The notes under the pieces were generated by a model, which searched no databases, was not told where the DNA came from, and saw nothing but the letters and a program-made list of their open reading frames with translations. Shown one piece after another: positions 8,187-19,509 of a stretch of 64,000 bases of DNA. The stretch spans positions 186,001-250,000 of the forward strand of contig NZ_JAKLTQ010000001.1 of assembly GCF_022012395.1 (NCBI RefSeq), in the 5' to 3' direction. Source of the stretch: Arthrobacter hankyongi (GTDB taxonomy: Bacteria; Actinomycetota; Actinomycetes; Actinomycetales; Micrococcaceae). Numbering within the stretch: position 1 is the first letter of the stretch; every line of letters starts with the position of its first letter. Both the position numbers and the translations under genes were made by a program.

Positions 8187-9667
8187 TTGCCCGCGGGCAC
8201 CGGCCGCGCTGCCGCCGGCAGCAGCGCCTCGATCTGGCGGGCCAGCCACAGCAGGTCGGAATCGGCGCCCGGCACGGTGTCCAGTTCGATGCCGATCGGC
8301 AGGCCGGCGCTGCTGGTGCCGGCCGGCAGCGAGATCCCGGCCAGGCCGATGACGCCGGCCAGGTTGGTATGCCGGATGACCGTTTCGAAGACCGGCAGTT
8401 GCCGGCCGTTGAGCTCGATGGCCGTGCCGGAGGTGTCCTTGCCGTTGCCGATTGCCGGCGCGGTCACCGGGGCGGTCGGCTGGATGACCGCGGACACGCC
8501 CGCTTCCTCCACCACGGCCCGGTAGAGCTTCAGGGCCTTGTCCGCGTCCTTCAGCGCCTTCTTGTAGGCCCCGTCCCCGGCCTTGCGGAGCTTGGCCGAG
8601 GCGGCGAACACCGCCTGCACGTCGGGGCTGGCAATGCCGTCCACCAGCCCCGCGTAGGTGACCGGTGTCCCGCCGTCGGCCAGGTACTTCGCCAGGTCGT
8701 CGCCGACCTCGTGGAGGGCGATGGTCTGCCCGGCCGGATCTGCCAGGTCCAGCACCGGACGCAGCTCCAGCGGCACCAGCTCGGCACCGGCCTCCTGCAG
8801 CGTGGCCAGCACGGTCCGGAAGCAGGCGTCCACCTCCGGTTCCAGGTCGCGGGCAAAGGTGCTTTCGGGAACGCCCAGGCGCAGTCCCTCGAGCGGCTGC
8901 CCCGCCGTCTCGGCCCGGCGGCGGGCCGCGGCCGGCAGCTTCAGCCCGGCCAGGACGGCGTCAAGCAGGATGATGTCCGCCACGCTGCGCGCGATCGGCC
9001 CCACGGTGTCGCGGGTATGCGAAATCGGCAGCAGGCCGCCAGACGGATAGCGCCCGGCCGAGGGACGGAATCCGACGACGCCGCAGAAGGCCGCGGGAAT
9101 CCGCACCGAACCGCCGGTGTCCGCGGCCAACGCCGCCGGCACCAGTCCGGCGGCGACGGCGACGGCCGAGCCTCCGCTGCTGCCGCCGGCGACCTTGGTG
9201 GGGTCGAAGGGATTGCGCACCGGACCGAAGGCGGCGTTGTTGGAGGTGATCCCGAAGGAGAGCTCGTGCAGGTTGGCCTTGCCGGCGATCAGTGCGCCAG
9301 CCTTGCGCAGCCGCTCCACCACCGGTGCATCGGCGGCGGGCCGGTACTCCTTCAGCGTGGGCGTGCCGCCGGTGGTGGGCAGGCCGGCGGCATCGATGAT
9401 GTCCTTGAGGACCACCGGAATGCCGGCCAGCGGAGCCGGGTCCGCACCGTCCGGAATCCCGCGGCCGGCTTCGAGCAAGGCCGGGAAGTTGTCGTGGATC
9501 AGGGCACCAAGCTTGCCGGCCCATTCCCGGCGTTCCGCGAGCGCCTCGAGATATTCGCCGGCTCCCAGCTGCCCTGTCCGCAGGCGTTCCGCAGCCTCCG
9601 TCACGGTGAGGTCCGCGGCATGGACGGAGGTAAGGGCAGGCGCGGGTGAAGTGGTGCTGTGAGTCAT
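8183..9667 (-). CDS. Amidase (amidase-signature family)
   Basis: 494 residues starting at ATG 9667. It hydrolyses amide bonds with a Ser-cisSer-Lys triad: VVLKDIIDAAGLPTTGGT (Lys), VAGGSSGGSAVAVAAG (cis-Ser) and DTGGSVRIPAAFCG (Ser nucleophile). Family length is normal and no signal peptide is seen. It resembles GatA but is probably a separate small-molecule amidase. It is coupled to the acetyltransferase downstream, which hints at a shared small-molecule pathway; the substrate is unknown. Confidence 0.88.
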   Translation of the reverse strand: MTHSTTSPAPALTSVHAADLTVTEAAERLRTGQLGAGEYLEALAERREWAGKLGALIHDNFPALLEAGRGIPDGADPAPLAGIPVVLKDIIDAAGLPTTGGTPTLKEYRPAADAPVVERLRKAGALIAGKANLHELSFGITSNNAAFGPVRNPFDPTKVAGGSSGGSAVAVAAGLVPAALAADTGGSVRIPAAFCGVVGFRPSAGRYPSGGLLPISHTRDTVGPIARSVADIILLDAVLAGLKLPAAARRRAETAGQPLEGLRLGVPESTFARDLEPEVDACFRTVLATLQEAGAELVPLELRPVLDLADPAGQTIALHEVGDDLAKYLADGGTPVTYAGLVDGIASPDVQAVFAASAKLRKAGDGAYKKALKDADKALKLYRAVVEEAGVSAVIQPTAPVTAPAIGNGKDTSGTAIELNGRQLPVFETVIRHTNLAGVIGLAGISLPAGTSSAGLPIGIELDTVPGADSDLLWLARQIEALLPAAARPVPAGK

Positions 9668-9802
9668 TATTCAATGGTGATGGACGGCACGCCGTGGGGC
9701 GCCGAACCGCCACGCCGTGTACCTCACATTTCTTACCCCAAAAAGGTCCTGATTCCTCTCAGTTGACTCTCGGTTGGCGCCCGGCTAGTGTTAGGAAATT
9801 TT

Positions 9803-12520
<2,718 letters not shown>

Positions 12521-12554
12521 TCCGCCCCTGCCGCCCGGATCGTTCCGGCCGCTG

Positions 12555-13298
12555 CTACTCTGCGGCGGCGTCGATCACCACGACCGTGATGTTGTCCCGG
12601 CCGCCGGACCGCAGCGCCGCCTGGATCAGCGAATCCACCGCATCCTGGGGATGCGCCAGCGCGGCGAGGATGGTGTGCAGGTGGTCATCGCTGACCTCGC
12701 TGGTCAACCCATCGGAACAGATCAGCATCCTGTCCCCGGTTTCCACGGGCAGGAGCCAGAAGTCAGGCTCGGCATCCTCGCCGGTGCCCAGGGCCCGGGT
12801 GACCACGTTGCGCCTGGGATGCACCAGCGCCTGCTGCTCACTGATCCGCCCGAGGTCCAGCAGCTCCTGGACCTCGGAATGGTCCTTGGTGATCTGCTGG
12901 AGCCGGCCGCCGCTGAGCCGGTAGGTCCGCGAGTCCCCGACATTGAACACCAGCCAGTGCGGCCCGCCGTCGGCCGGCACGAGCGCCACGCCGCTGACGG
13001 TCGTGCCGGCCCGGGCGTCCGCCGCGGCCCGGATCCGCTGGTCCGCCAGCGCGATCAGCCGCCGCAACTGCTCGACGCCGAGGGCATCGGCCGCGCGGAC
13101 GCCGTTCGCCGTGCGGCCGGCAACCTCCGCCTGCAGCGTCTCGACGCAGATCCGGCTGGCCACCTCCCCGGCCTCGTGGCCGCCCATGCCGTCCGCGACG
13201 GCGAACAGCGGCGGGGCCACGAGGAGCGAATCTTCGTTCAGCTGCCTGCGCAGCCCGCGGTCGGTACCCTGCCCGACCGTCAACTTGATGGCCACCAT
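12555..13298 (-). CDS. PP2C-type Ser/Thr protein phosphatase
   Basis: 247 residues from ATG 13298. Metal-binding motifs of PPM phosphatases are present: NEDSLLVAPPLFAVADGMGGHEAG, LICSDGLTSEVSD and GGRDNITVVVID. It is the soluble catalytic domain alone, with no membrane anchor. The cyclase gene ends 4 bp upstream, so the two probably form one transcript: a phosphatase and a cyclic-nucleotide enzyme made together. Confidence 0.93.
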   Translation of the reverse strand: MVAIKLTVGQGTDRGLRRQLNEDSLLVAPPLFAVADGMGGHEAGEVASRICVETLQAEVAGRTANGVRAADALGVEQLRRLIALADQRIRAAADARAGTTVSGVALVPADGGPHWLVFNVGDSRTYRLSGGRLQQITKDHSEVQELLDLGRISEQQALVHPRRNVVTRALGTGEDAEPDFWLLPVETGDRMLICSDGLTSEVSDDHLHTILAALAHPQDAVDSLIQAALRSGGRDNITVVVIDAAAE

Positions 13299-13302
13299 GC
13301 GC

Positions 13303-14433
13303 CTAGTCCACCACCAGACCGGTACCGCGGCCATGGGCCAGCGTCACTGGGTGGATCTCGCCGAAGCCGCGCACGGTGCGCACTTTCTGGGGAATGAGCA
13401 CGAAACGCTCGTCCCCGGCCAGGGTGGCGGCGGTGCTCGAATCGAGCAGTACCGTTCCGGGCTCGGACAGGGCGGTCAGCCGGGAAGCCAGGTTCACGGT
13501 AGGGCCGAAGATATCCCCCAGCCGGGAGAGGATGCCGCCCCAGACCATCGCCACCCGGGCCGAAGGCAGCAGGTCGTCGTCGCCGATGGCCTTGGCCAGG
13601 GCGAGCGATATCTCGGCGCCGGCCTGCGGTGTCGACGCGATGAACAGCACTTCGTCGCCGATGGTCTTCACCAGCCGGCCGCCGCCCACGGAGATGATCT
13701 CCGCGCAGCGGTGCTCGAAGCGCTGGACCAGCTGCGCCAGGGTCTTCTCGTTCATCTGCCGGGACAGGCTGGTGTAGGAGACCAGGTCCGCGAAGCCGAC
13801 GGCGCGCAGCAGCGGCAGCGAGCCGTCGTCTTCCTCCTCGGCCCGGGCGCCCAGCCCGGCCTCGGCCCGGACCGTCAGCCGGGATACCGCCGCATTCAGC
13901 TGGCGGCGGTAGGAGTACAGCAGCACCTGTTCGAGCGGTTCGATCAGGTTCGGCAGCTCGGTGACCAGCCGCTTGCGCGCCTGGGGATCGGTGATGCCCA
14001 GGCGGTGCACCATTTCCTCCACCACCGCTTCGACCTGCCACACCACCATGCGGTCGGTCATCTGGCCGATGGACCGGGTGATGGAAATGGCCGCTTCCTC
14101 GGTCAGCCGCTCCTCGCGCACCAGGTCAATGATGGTGGTCAGGGCCTCGATGTCCGCCGGGGTGAACGCCATGTCGTCGTCGCCGAGGTTGGCAAAGCCC
14201 AGGGCACGCCAGAGCTTGCGCGCCGAGAGCAGCGAGACACCGGCCGCCGCGGCCACCTCGCGGCGCTTGAGCGTCCGTTCCCCGCCCAGCAGCCGCAGTT
14301 CCAGATCCCGCACCGCCTGCCGGTCCACCTTCTCCGGGTAGGGGTCCTCGCGCAGGTCTTCGCGCACGGCCGCCAGCTCTTCGCGCGGAATGATCCGGGG
14401 CATGGACAGGGTCATCGGCTCAGGTTCATCCAT
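13303..14433 (-). CDS. Class III adenylate/guanylate cyclase with N-terminal regulatory domain
   Basis: 376 residues from ATG 14433 (GAGGGG 9 nt upstream); GTG 14469 would add 12 residues. Residues about 30-190 form a helical regulatory domain like that of mycobacterial Rv1264, which inhibits its cyclase according to pH. The catalytic domain has both metal Asp residues (VGFADLVSYT and TIGDEVLF), Lys before the second (RLVKTIGDE), and NLASR for the transition state. No membrane segment is seen. It probably makes cAMP; the regulating signal is inferred from the family. Confidence 0.88.
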   Translation of the reverse strand: MDEPEPMTLSMPRIIPREELAAVREDLREDPYPEKVDRQAVRDLELRLLGGERTLKRREVAAAAGVSLLSARKLWRALGFANLGDDDMAFTPADIEALTTIIDLVREERLTEEAAISITRSIGQMTDRMVVWQVEAVVEEMVHRLGITDPQARKRLVTELPNLIEPLEQVLLYSYRRQLNAAVSRLTVRAEAGLGARAEEEDDGSLPLLRAVGFADLVSYTSLSRQMNEKTLAQLVQRFEHRCAEIISVGGGRLVKTIGDEVLFIASTPQAGAEISLALAKAIGDDDLLPSARVAMVWGGILSRLGDIFGPTVNLASRLTALSEPGTVLLDSSTAATLAGDERFVLIPQKVRTVRGFGEIHPVTLAHGRGTGLVVD

Positions 14434-14531
14434 GTCTTGGCGCCCCTCGTCCTGTCCGCTGCTCAACACCTGCCACCCCTTCTGCCGTCGTCATCCGGCT
14501 GCTACTAATCTACCGGCCAATCCGCCGGGTT

Positions 14532-15152
14532 CTACCCACCGTAGAAGCCGGCGTCGTCGCCAGGGTCCCCGGCCCCCGCCCCCAGGCCGGTGTCGGAGCC
14601 GTCCGCCAGGGCGGGACCTTGCGGCAGCGGGCCGGTACCGGCAGCGGCGGCCGGCTGCGGCAGGTCCTCGATCGCCCGGGCCACCAGGGTGCGGAACCGG
14701 TAGACTTCCGGCACGTCGACCAGCTTGGTCGAACGGCCCGGGCCCGCCTCGGCCCGCAACGTTCCGCTGCGCAGCATCCGCTGCAGCAGCGACTGTTCGG
14801 CATGGACCTCGCAGATGCCCGACAGCCGGGTCTCCTGTTCGCTGCGCCGGCCCCAGCCGCGCCGGACCAGCAGCCGCCGGTTGGTCAGCACGTACCGGGT
14901 GGACGACCAGCGCAGCAGCGGCACCACAAACAGCCGCAGAGCAAGCACGGCGGCGGCCACCAGCACCGCAGCCTGCAGGAACGGCTGCCACTGGGCCACC
15001 CAGGCGACGCCCAGCTCGCGGGTAATCCGGCCGGAGCCGAAACCGCCGGCCAGCAGCACCAGCAGCAGTGCCAGGAACGGCCAGAACAGGGTACGGGCCT
15101 GAGGAAGCGTGGCCACAATGACCTGCTCCCCCGGCTCAAGCCTCAGCTGCAC
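14532..15152 (-). CDS. Membrane protein with bacterial PH domain
   Basis: 206 residues from GTG 15152 behind GGGAG; an earlier in-frame start at 15176 lacks this site. Two hydrophobic segments (about residues 18-40 and 60-85) are followed by a bacterial PH/DUF304 domain (STRYVLTNRRLLVRRGWGRRSEQETRLSGICEVHAEQS). The C-terminal tail is Gly/Ala/Pro-rich. Placement next to birA is common in actinobacteria. Function unknown; a membrane-associated scaffold is plausible. Confidence 0.82.
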   Translation of the reverse strand: MQLRLEPGEQVIVATLPQARTLFWPFLALLLVLLAGGFGSGRITRELGVAWVAQWQPFLQAAVLVAAAVLALRLFVVPLLRWSSTRYVLTNRRLLVRRGWGRRSEQETRLSGICEVHAEQSLLQRMLRSGTLRAEAGPGRSTKLVDVPEVYRFRTLVARAIEDLPQPAAAAGTGPLPQGPALADGSDTGLGAGAGDPGDDAGFYGG

Positions 15153-15209
15153 GGCTGCTCCCGGACACCACAGCACACCGGTCCCGGGCTGGTGTCAACC
15201 ACGGGCAAA

Positions 15210-16097
15210 TCAGGACCCTTCATCGGGACGCAGATGCACCACGTCGCCGGCGGCGACCACATGCTCGGTTCCGTCCGCCGACCGCACCCGCAGCGCGCCG
15301 TAGCTGTCCAGTCCCACGGCCTCGCCGACAATCTCGGCGCCGCCGGGCAGCTCGGCGCGCACCTGCTGCCCGAGGGTGGACATCGCGGCGCTCAGCCGCG
15401 ACAGCAGGCTGGTGCCGTCGGGCCATTCGGCGTCGGCCTTGCCGTTGACGTCGCAGAACTGACGGTAGCGCTGCGCGAAAATCCGCAGGTAGGACATCAG
15501 CAGCACGGTCCGGTCCGTCGTCGCACCCTTTTCCAGAGCCACCGAGGTGGCCGTGGGCACCGGCAGCTCCTCGGCGGCGAGGGTGACATTGAGTCCGGTT
15601 CCGACCACGACGGCCGGCGGCGTACCGTCCGGATAGGTGACCATCTGCGCCAGGATGCCGGAAATCTTCTTGCCGTTGACCAGCACGTCATTGGGCCATT
15701 TCACGGTGGCTTCCAGCTTCGCGTGGTCGCCGAGCGCCTCGGCCAGGGCGAGCGCCGCCACCAGCGAGCACCAGCCGTAGCTCTGCGTCGGCAGCGGCAT
15801 GCCGGCCCGGTTGTGCGGGCGCAGCAGGATGCTGACAATCACCGAGGAACGGGCCGGAGCCGTCCATTCGCGGTCCAGCCGGCCCCTGCCGGCCGTCTGC
15901 TCCTCCGCCGTGAGCACGCTCAGGTCGGACCAGCCGACCTTGTCGGCAGCCGCCTTGGCAGCCAGATCAGCGTTGGTGGATCCTGTGGACTCGACCAGTT
16001 CCAGCCGCCGGTACGGTCCCAGCGGCGCGCAGACGGCGTCGCTCAGCCCGTCCAGATCAAGGGCGGGACGGTCGACGTCGGGAAAACTCTGGCTCAT
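15210..16097 (-). CDS. birA: Biotin-protein ligase
   Basis: 295 residues from ATG 16097. It makes biotinyl-5'-AMP and transfers biotin to the carrier Lys of acyl-CoA carboxylase. Motifs: ESTGSTNADL, GRGRLDREWTAP (adenylate site), KWPNDVLVNGKKISGIL and the C-terminal SH3-like GLDSYGALRVRS. There is no N-terminal DNA-binding domain, so it is not a biotin repressor. It is divergent from the carboxylase beta subunit gene, and its substrate (BCCP fused to the alpha subunit) is encoded at 24990. Confidence 0.95.
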   Translation of the reverse strand: MSQSFPDVDRPALDLDGLSDAVCAPLGPYRRLELVESTGSTNADLAAKAAADKVGWSDLSVLTAEEQTAGRGRLDREWTAPARSSVIVSILLRPHNRAGMPLPTQSYGWCSLVAALALAEALGDHAKLEATVKWPNDVLVNGKKISGILAQMVTYPDGTPPAVVVGTGLNVTLAAEELPVPTATSVALEKGATTDRTVLLMSYLRIFAQRYRQFCDVNGKADAEWPDGTSLLSRLSAAMSTLGQQVRAELPGGAEIVGEAVGLDSYGALRVRSADGTEHVVAAGDVVHLRPDEGS

Positions 16098-16179
16098 GGC
16101 ACCATCCTACTGAGCACTGCCGCAGGGGACACCCCCGGCGCGCGGCCAGACCCGGTTGGCAAAAGCTCCGGCGGGGAAA

Positions 16180-16196
16180 TTGTAGGATTGCTACAG
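16180..16196 (+). promoter_or_regulatory. Palindromic operator TTGTAG-N5-CTACAG upstream of accD
   Basis: An inverted repeat with 5-bp spacer between birA and accD. The same palindrome, in perfect form, precedes the carboxylase alpha gene at 24881. A second copy for accD lies at 16256. Likely a dimeric repressor site (TetR-like proteins such as FasR control these genes in relatives); the regulator is not identified. Confidence 0.6.
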
Positions 16197-16255
16197 CAGA
16201 TGTCCTGCCCGCACTCACTAGACTGGGAGCGACGGTGCCCGGACGGCCGCGGCTT

Positions 16256-16284
16256 TTGTACGAAACCTACTTAAATCCGGCACC
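16256..16284 (+). promoter_or_regulatory. Second accD operator with conserved 29-bp block
   Basis: TTGTAC-GAAAC-CTACTT is followed by AAATCCGGCACC. Position by position, 25 of 29 bases equal those of the block at 24881-24909 upstream of the alpha subunit gene. It ends 57 bp before the accD start, where a promoter would sit. Confidence 0.65.
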
Positions 16285-16341
16285 TGCACCCGTAGGCAGT
16301 TTTATGTTCTTTATTTCTCGCATGCAGAATCCGGAGTATCC

Positions 16342-17937
16342 ATGAGCCTCGATCAAGAACTTGATCTTCAGACCACTGCCGGCAAGATCGCGGATTTCCG
16401 CCGCCGCCAGGCGCTGTCCCTGGAGCCCTCAGGTCCCGAGGCCATCGAGAAGCAGCATGCCCGCGGCAAGCACACTGCCCGCGAACGGATCGAAATGCTG
16501 GTGGACGAAGGATCCTTCGTGGAATTCGACGCCTTCGCCACGCACCGCTCGACCGCCTTCGGCATGGAGCGGAAAAAGCCGCTCGGCGACGGCGTCGTCT
16601 CCGGCTACGGGACGGTGGACGGCCGGCTGGTGGCCGTGTACAGCCAGGATTTTTCCGTCTACGGCGGATCGCTCAGCCAGGTCAACGGCGAAAAGATCGT
16701 CAAGGTCCAGGAATTCGCCCTCCGCAACGGCTGCCCGGTCGTCGGCATCAATGACGGCGGCGGCGCGCGCATCCAGGAAGGCGTGGCGTCGCTGGCCATG
16801 TTTGCCGACATCTTCCGCAACAACGTGGCTGCCTCGGGCGTGGTCCCGCAGATTTCGCTGATCATGGGCCCGTGCGCCGGCGGCGCCGCCTACTCCCCCG
16901 CCCTGACCGACTACGTGGTGATGGTGGACAAGACCTCTCATATGTTCATCACCGGACCGGACGTGATCAAGACCGTCACGGGCGAGGAGGTGGACATGGA
17001 GACGCTCGGCGGGGCGCGCCAGCACAATGCCAACACCGGCACCGCCACCTACCTCGCCACCGATGAGGCAGACGCCGTCGAGTTCGTCCGCGAACTGCTG
17101 GAGTTCCTGCCCTCGAACAACCTGTCCGAGGCACCTCGGGCCGGCTTCGGCGAGAATCTGGAGGTCAGTGCCGAGGACCTGCTGCTGGACGGGCTGATTC
17201 CCGATGCGGCCAACCAGCCCTACGACATGCGCACCGTCATCGAGCAGGTCCTCGATGACGGCAACTTCCTGGAGATGCAGGCCCTCTACGCTCCGAATGT
17301 CATCATCGGCTACGGCCGGGTCGAAGGGGCCACGGTGGGCGTGGTGGCAAACCAACCGATGCAGTTCGCCGGCACCCTGGACATCAATGCCTCGGAAAAG
17401 GCGGCGCGCTTCGTGCGCCACTGCGACGCCTTCAACATCCCGATCCTGACCCTGGTGGATGTGCCCGGCTTCCTGCCCGGCAAGGACCAGGAATTCAACG
17501 GAATTATCCGCCGCGGTGCCAAGCTGCTCTATGCCTATGCCGAGGCCACCGTGCCGAAGCTGACGGTGATCACGCGCAAAGCGTACGGCGGGGCGTACAT
17601 CGTGATGGGCTCGAAGAAGCTGGGCGCGGACCTGAACCTGGCCTGGCCGACCGCGCAGATCGGCGTGATGGGCGCCCAGGGGGCGGTCAACATCCTGTAC
17701 CGCCGCGAGCTGGCAGAGGTGGGCGCCGACGGCGGGGATGTGGAGGCACGCCGCCAGGAGATTATCGCCCGGTACGAAGAGGAGCTGCTCAACCCCTACC
17801 AGGCGGCCGAACTGGGCTACGTGGACGCGGTGATCGCGCCGTCGGAGACCAGGCTGCAGATTGTCCGCGGCCTGCGGGCGCTGCGCGACAAGCGCGCCAC
17901 CATGCCGCACAAGAAGCACGGCAACATCCCGCTGTAG
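16342..17937 (+). CDS. accD: Acyl-CoA (acetyl/propionyl-CoA) carboxylase beta subunit
   Basis: 531 residues, ATG 16342. Carboxyltransferase that moves CO2 from biotin to acetyl- or propionyl-CoA, giving malonyl- or methylmalonyl-CoA for lipid synthesis. The two crotonase-like halves are complete, with oxyanion-hole glycines in [15 protein letters not shown] and [13 protein letters not shown], and the usual C-terminus [12 protein letters not shown]. The epsilon subunit follows, and the alpha/BCCP subunit is 7 kb away under the same operator. It resembles mycobacterial AccD5-type subunits; the preferred acyl-CoA is not decided. Confidence 0.95.
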   Translation: MSLDQELDLQTTAGKIADFRRRQALSLEPSGPEAIEKQHARGKHTARERIEMLVDEGSFVEFDAFATHRSTAFGMERKKPLGDGVVSGYGTVDGRLVAVYSQDFSVYGGSLSQVNGEKIVKVQEFALRNGCPVVGINDGGGARIQEGVASLAMFADIFRNNVAASGVVPQISLIMGPCAGGAAYSPALTDYVVMVDKTSHMFITGPDVIKTVTGEEVDMETLGGARQHNANTGTATYLATDEADAVEFVRELLEFLPSNNLSEAPRAGFGENLEVSAEDLLLDGLIPDAANQPYDMRTVIEQVLDDGNFLEMQALYAPNVIIGYGRVEGATVGVVANQPMQFAGTLDINASEKAARFVRHCDAFNIPILTLVDVPGFLPGKDQEFNGIIRRGAKLLYAYAEATVPKLTVITRKAYGGAYIVMGSKKLGADLNLAWPTAQIGVMGAQGAVNILYRRELAEVGADGGDVEARRQEIIARYEEELLNPYQAAELGYVDAVIAPSETRLQIVRGLRALRDKRATMPHKKHGNIPL

Positions 17938-17995
17938 CCGGAGCGCCCGGGCCGCCGGCGGCTTCAGGGGCAACGAGGAAAGTAACGAGGAACGA

Positions 17996-18226
17996 GTGTA
18001 TTCAGATCCAGAGACCGCACAGGCGCCGCTGCTGACGGTGGCCAGGGGCAATCCGACGCCGGAAGAACTGGCCGCGCTCACCGCCGTTGTCCTCGCCCTG
18101 CAGCCGGCCGACGACGGTCAGGAGCCCGCCACCGGCCGGCCGCGGCGCCGCAGCCCGCGCCGCCGGGAGCTGTTGCGTCCGGTGATACCGTTCGGCCCGG
18201 GAGCCTGGCGGCACACCTTCCGTTAG
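17996..18226 (+). CDS. Acyl-CoA carboxylase epsilon subunit
   Basis: 76 residues from GTG 17996 behind GAGGAAC. Small actinobacterial subunit that ties alpha to beta. The family core LLTVARGNPTPEELAALTAVV is present, then a basic linker and a short C-terminal part (FGPGAWRHTFR). It lies 58 bp after accD, so it is co-transcribed. Confidence 0.88.
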   Translation: MYSDPETAQAPLLTVARGNPTPEELAALTAVVLALQPADDGQEPATGRPRRRSPRRRELLRPVIPFGPGAWRHTFR

Positions 18227-18252
18227 CCGGCCTGTTATCCGGTGGCCCGCGC

Positions 18253-19404
18253 TCAGCCGCGCGGGTCCATTACCGTACCCAGGAACAGCGGCATGCCGGT
18301 GCCTTCGTGGATGATCTGGTACAGGAACGGCCGGTCGAAGACCAGTTCGACCTCCGGTCCCGGCGGCGAACCGCAGATCATGGCGAACTGAGTCACCGCC
18401 GCGGCTACCGTGCCTTCCTCGGCCACCGTGATGTTCACGGCTTGGGCGGCGGAGGCGATCTCGGCATCCTCGTGGATGGCTTCGAAGTCCGGGCGCGGCC
18501 CGAAGGTTTCGGCCAGGCCGAGACCGGCCAGCACCGGCATCAGGTCCAGCGAACACTGGTGCTCCCACTTGGGCAGCCCCAGCGCCACCAGGACGGCCGG
18601 AGCGGCTGCCAGGCGGTCTTCGATCTCCGCCAGCTGCGCGGCGTCGAAGACCGGGCGGCCCCGGGCCGGCAGGACCAGCCGCATCAGGAAGCCCTCGGTG
18701 TAGGGCAGCTCCACGGCCCGCCAGCCCGGACCGGCCGCATAGCTGAGAGTCCGCAGCCCGAACATCATGGGGACGGAGGCCTTCGTGCCGTCGGCCAGGG
18801 TGAACGGATCGGCGTCCTCGGCCGGCTCAAAGGGCTCCGCCCAAGCCGCGGCGAAGGTGAGCACGTTCAGCAGGCTCAAGGAGGTGCCGGCGTCCAGCTC
18901 CAACGGTGCCTGTCCGATCCGGCCGCCGCTATGCTCCCGTACCCAGCCATCCAGAGCCGCCCGGGCGGCGGGGGTGCCGAATTCGACCTGCCGGACCTGG
19001 CAGCCAAAGTGGGCGGCCAGGGTTTCGAGGAATCCTGTGCCGACGGGCAGGCCGCGGGCGGCGAAGATCGCGTTAGCCAGATGCAGCACCGGCCGCTGCG
19101 GCGGCTGGTCCGCACCGGCACAGGCCGGGTCCCCGTCGTACTCCGCCCACTGGGCCAGCAGGGCGCCCATGGCCTCGTCCCGGTGCTCCAGCGGGAAACC
19201 GAGTACGGCATCCAGCTCGGCCGCGGTCCCGGACCCCGCGCCGGCCCGCAGCATCGCCAGCCCCGCCAGCAGTCCGGCGGGGCTGGCCACCTGGTTGCCG
19301 TCCGGGGCACTGCCCAGCAGCGCCGCCCCCAACCGCCAGGCCGTTCGCCGCAGCCGTTCGACCGGCGCTGCCGTCCTGCTCCCGCTCGCCATCTGTCCCG
19401 CCAT
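18253..19404 (-). CDS. Serpin (serine/cysteine protease inhibitor)
   Basis: 383 residues, the normal length of a serpin core. Visible landmarks: NAIFAARGLPVG, LSLLNVLTFAAAWAEPF, and the C-terminal FDRPFLYQIIHEGTGMPLFLG, matching serpin strands. The hinge of the reactive loop is EEGTVAAAVT (residues 329-338), which follows the inhibitory consensus (P17 Glu, P14 Thr, small residues P12-P10). The scissile bond would be near Met342-Gly345. No signal peptide is seen, so it may act in the cytoplasm. Convergent with the epsilon subunit gene. Its neighbour at 19510 is a metallopeptidase, not a serpin target class. Confidence 0.9.
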   Translation of the reverse strand: MAGQMASGSRTAAPVERLRRTAWRLGAALLGSAPDGNQVASPAGLLAGLAMLRAGAGSGTAAELDAVLGFPLEHRDEAMGALLAQWAEYDGDPACAGADQPPQRPVLHLANAIFAARGLPVGTGFLETLAAHFGCQVRQVEFGTPAARAALDGWVREHSGGRIGQAPLELDAGTSLSLLNVLTFAAAWAEPFEPAEDADPFTLADGTKASVPMMFGLRTLSYAAGPGWRAVELPYTEGFLMRLVLPARGRPVFDAAQLAEIEDRLAAAPAVLVALGLPKWEHQCSLDLMPVLAGLGLAETFGPRPDFEAIHEDAEIASAAQAVNITVAEEGTVAAAVTQFAMICGSPPGPEVELVFDRPFLYQIIHEGTGMPLFLGTVMDPRG

Positions 19405-19497
19405 GCGTCCCCCTTAGGCCCCCGGGTCCCGCCTGCCGGGACACGGGACCCAAGCTACCGGCCGCTGCGGACAGTTACTGCCGCAGCGGAATCCCGG

Positions 19498-19503
19498 TAG
19501 GCT
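19498..19503 (+). promoter_or_regulatory. -10 box (TAGGCT), probably leaderless
   Basis: TAGGCT ends 6 bases before GTG 19510; no ribosome binding site is visible. Confidence 0.55.
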
Positions 19504-19509
19504 CGTCGC

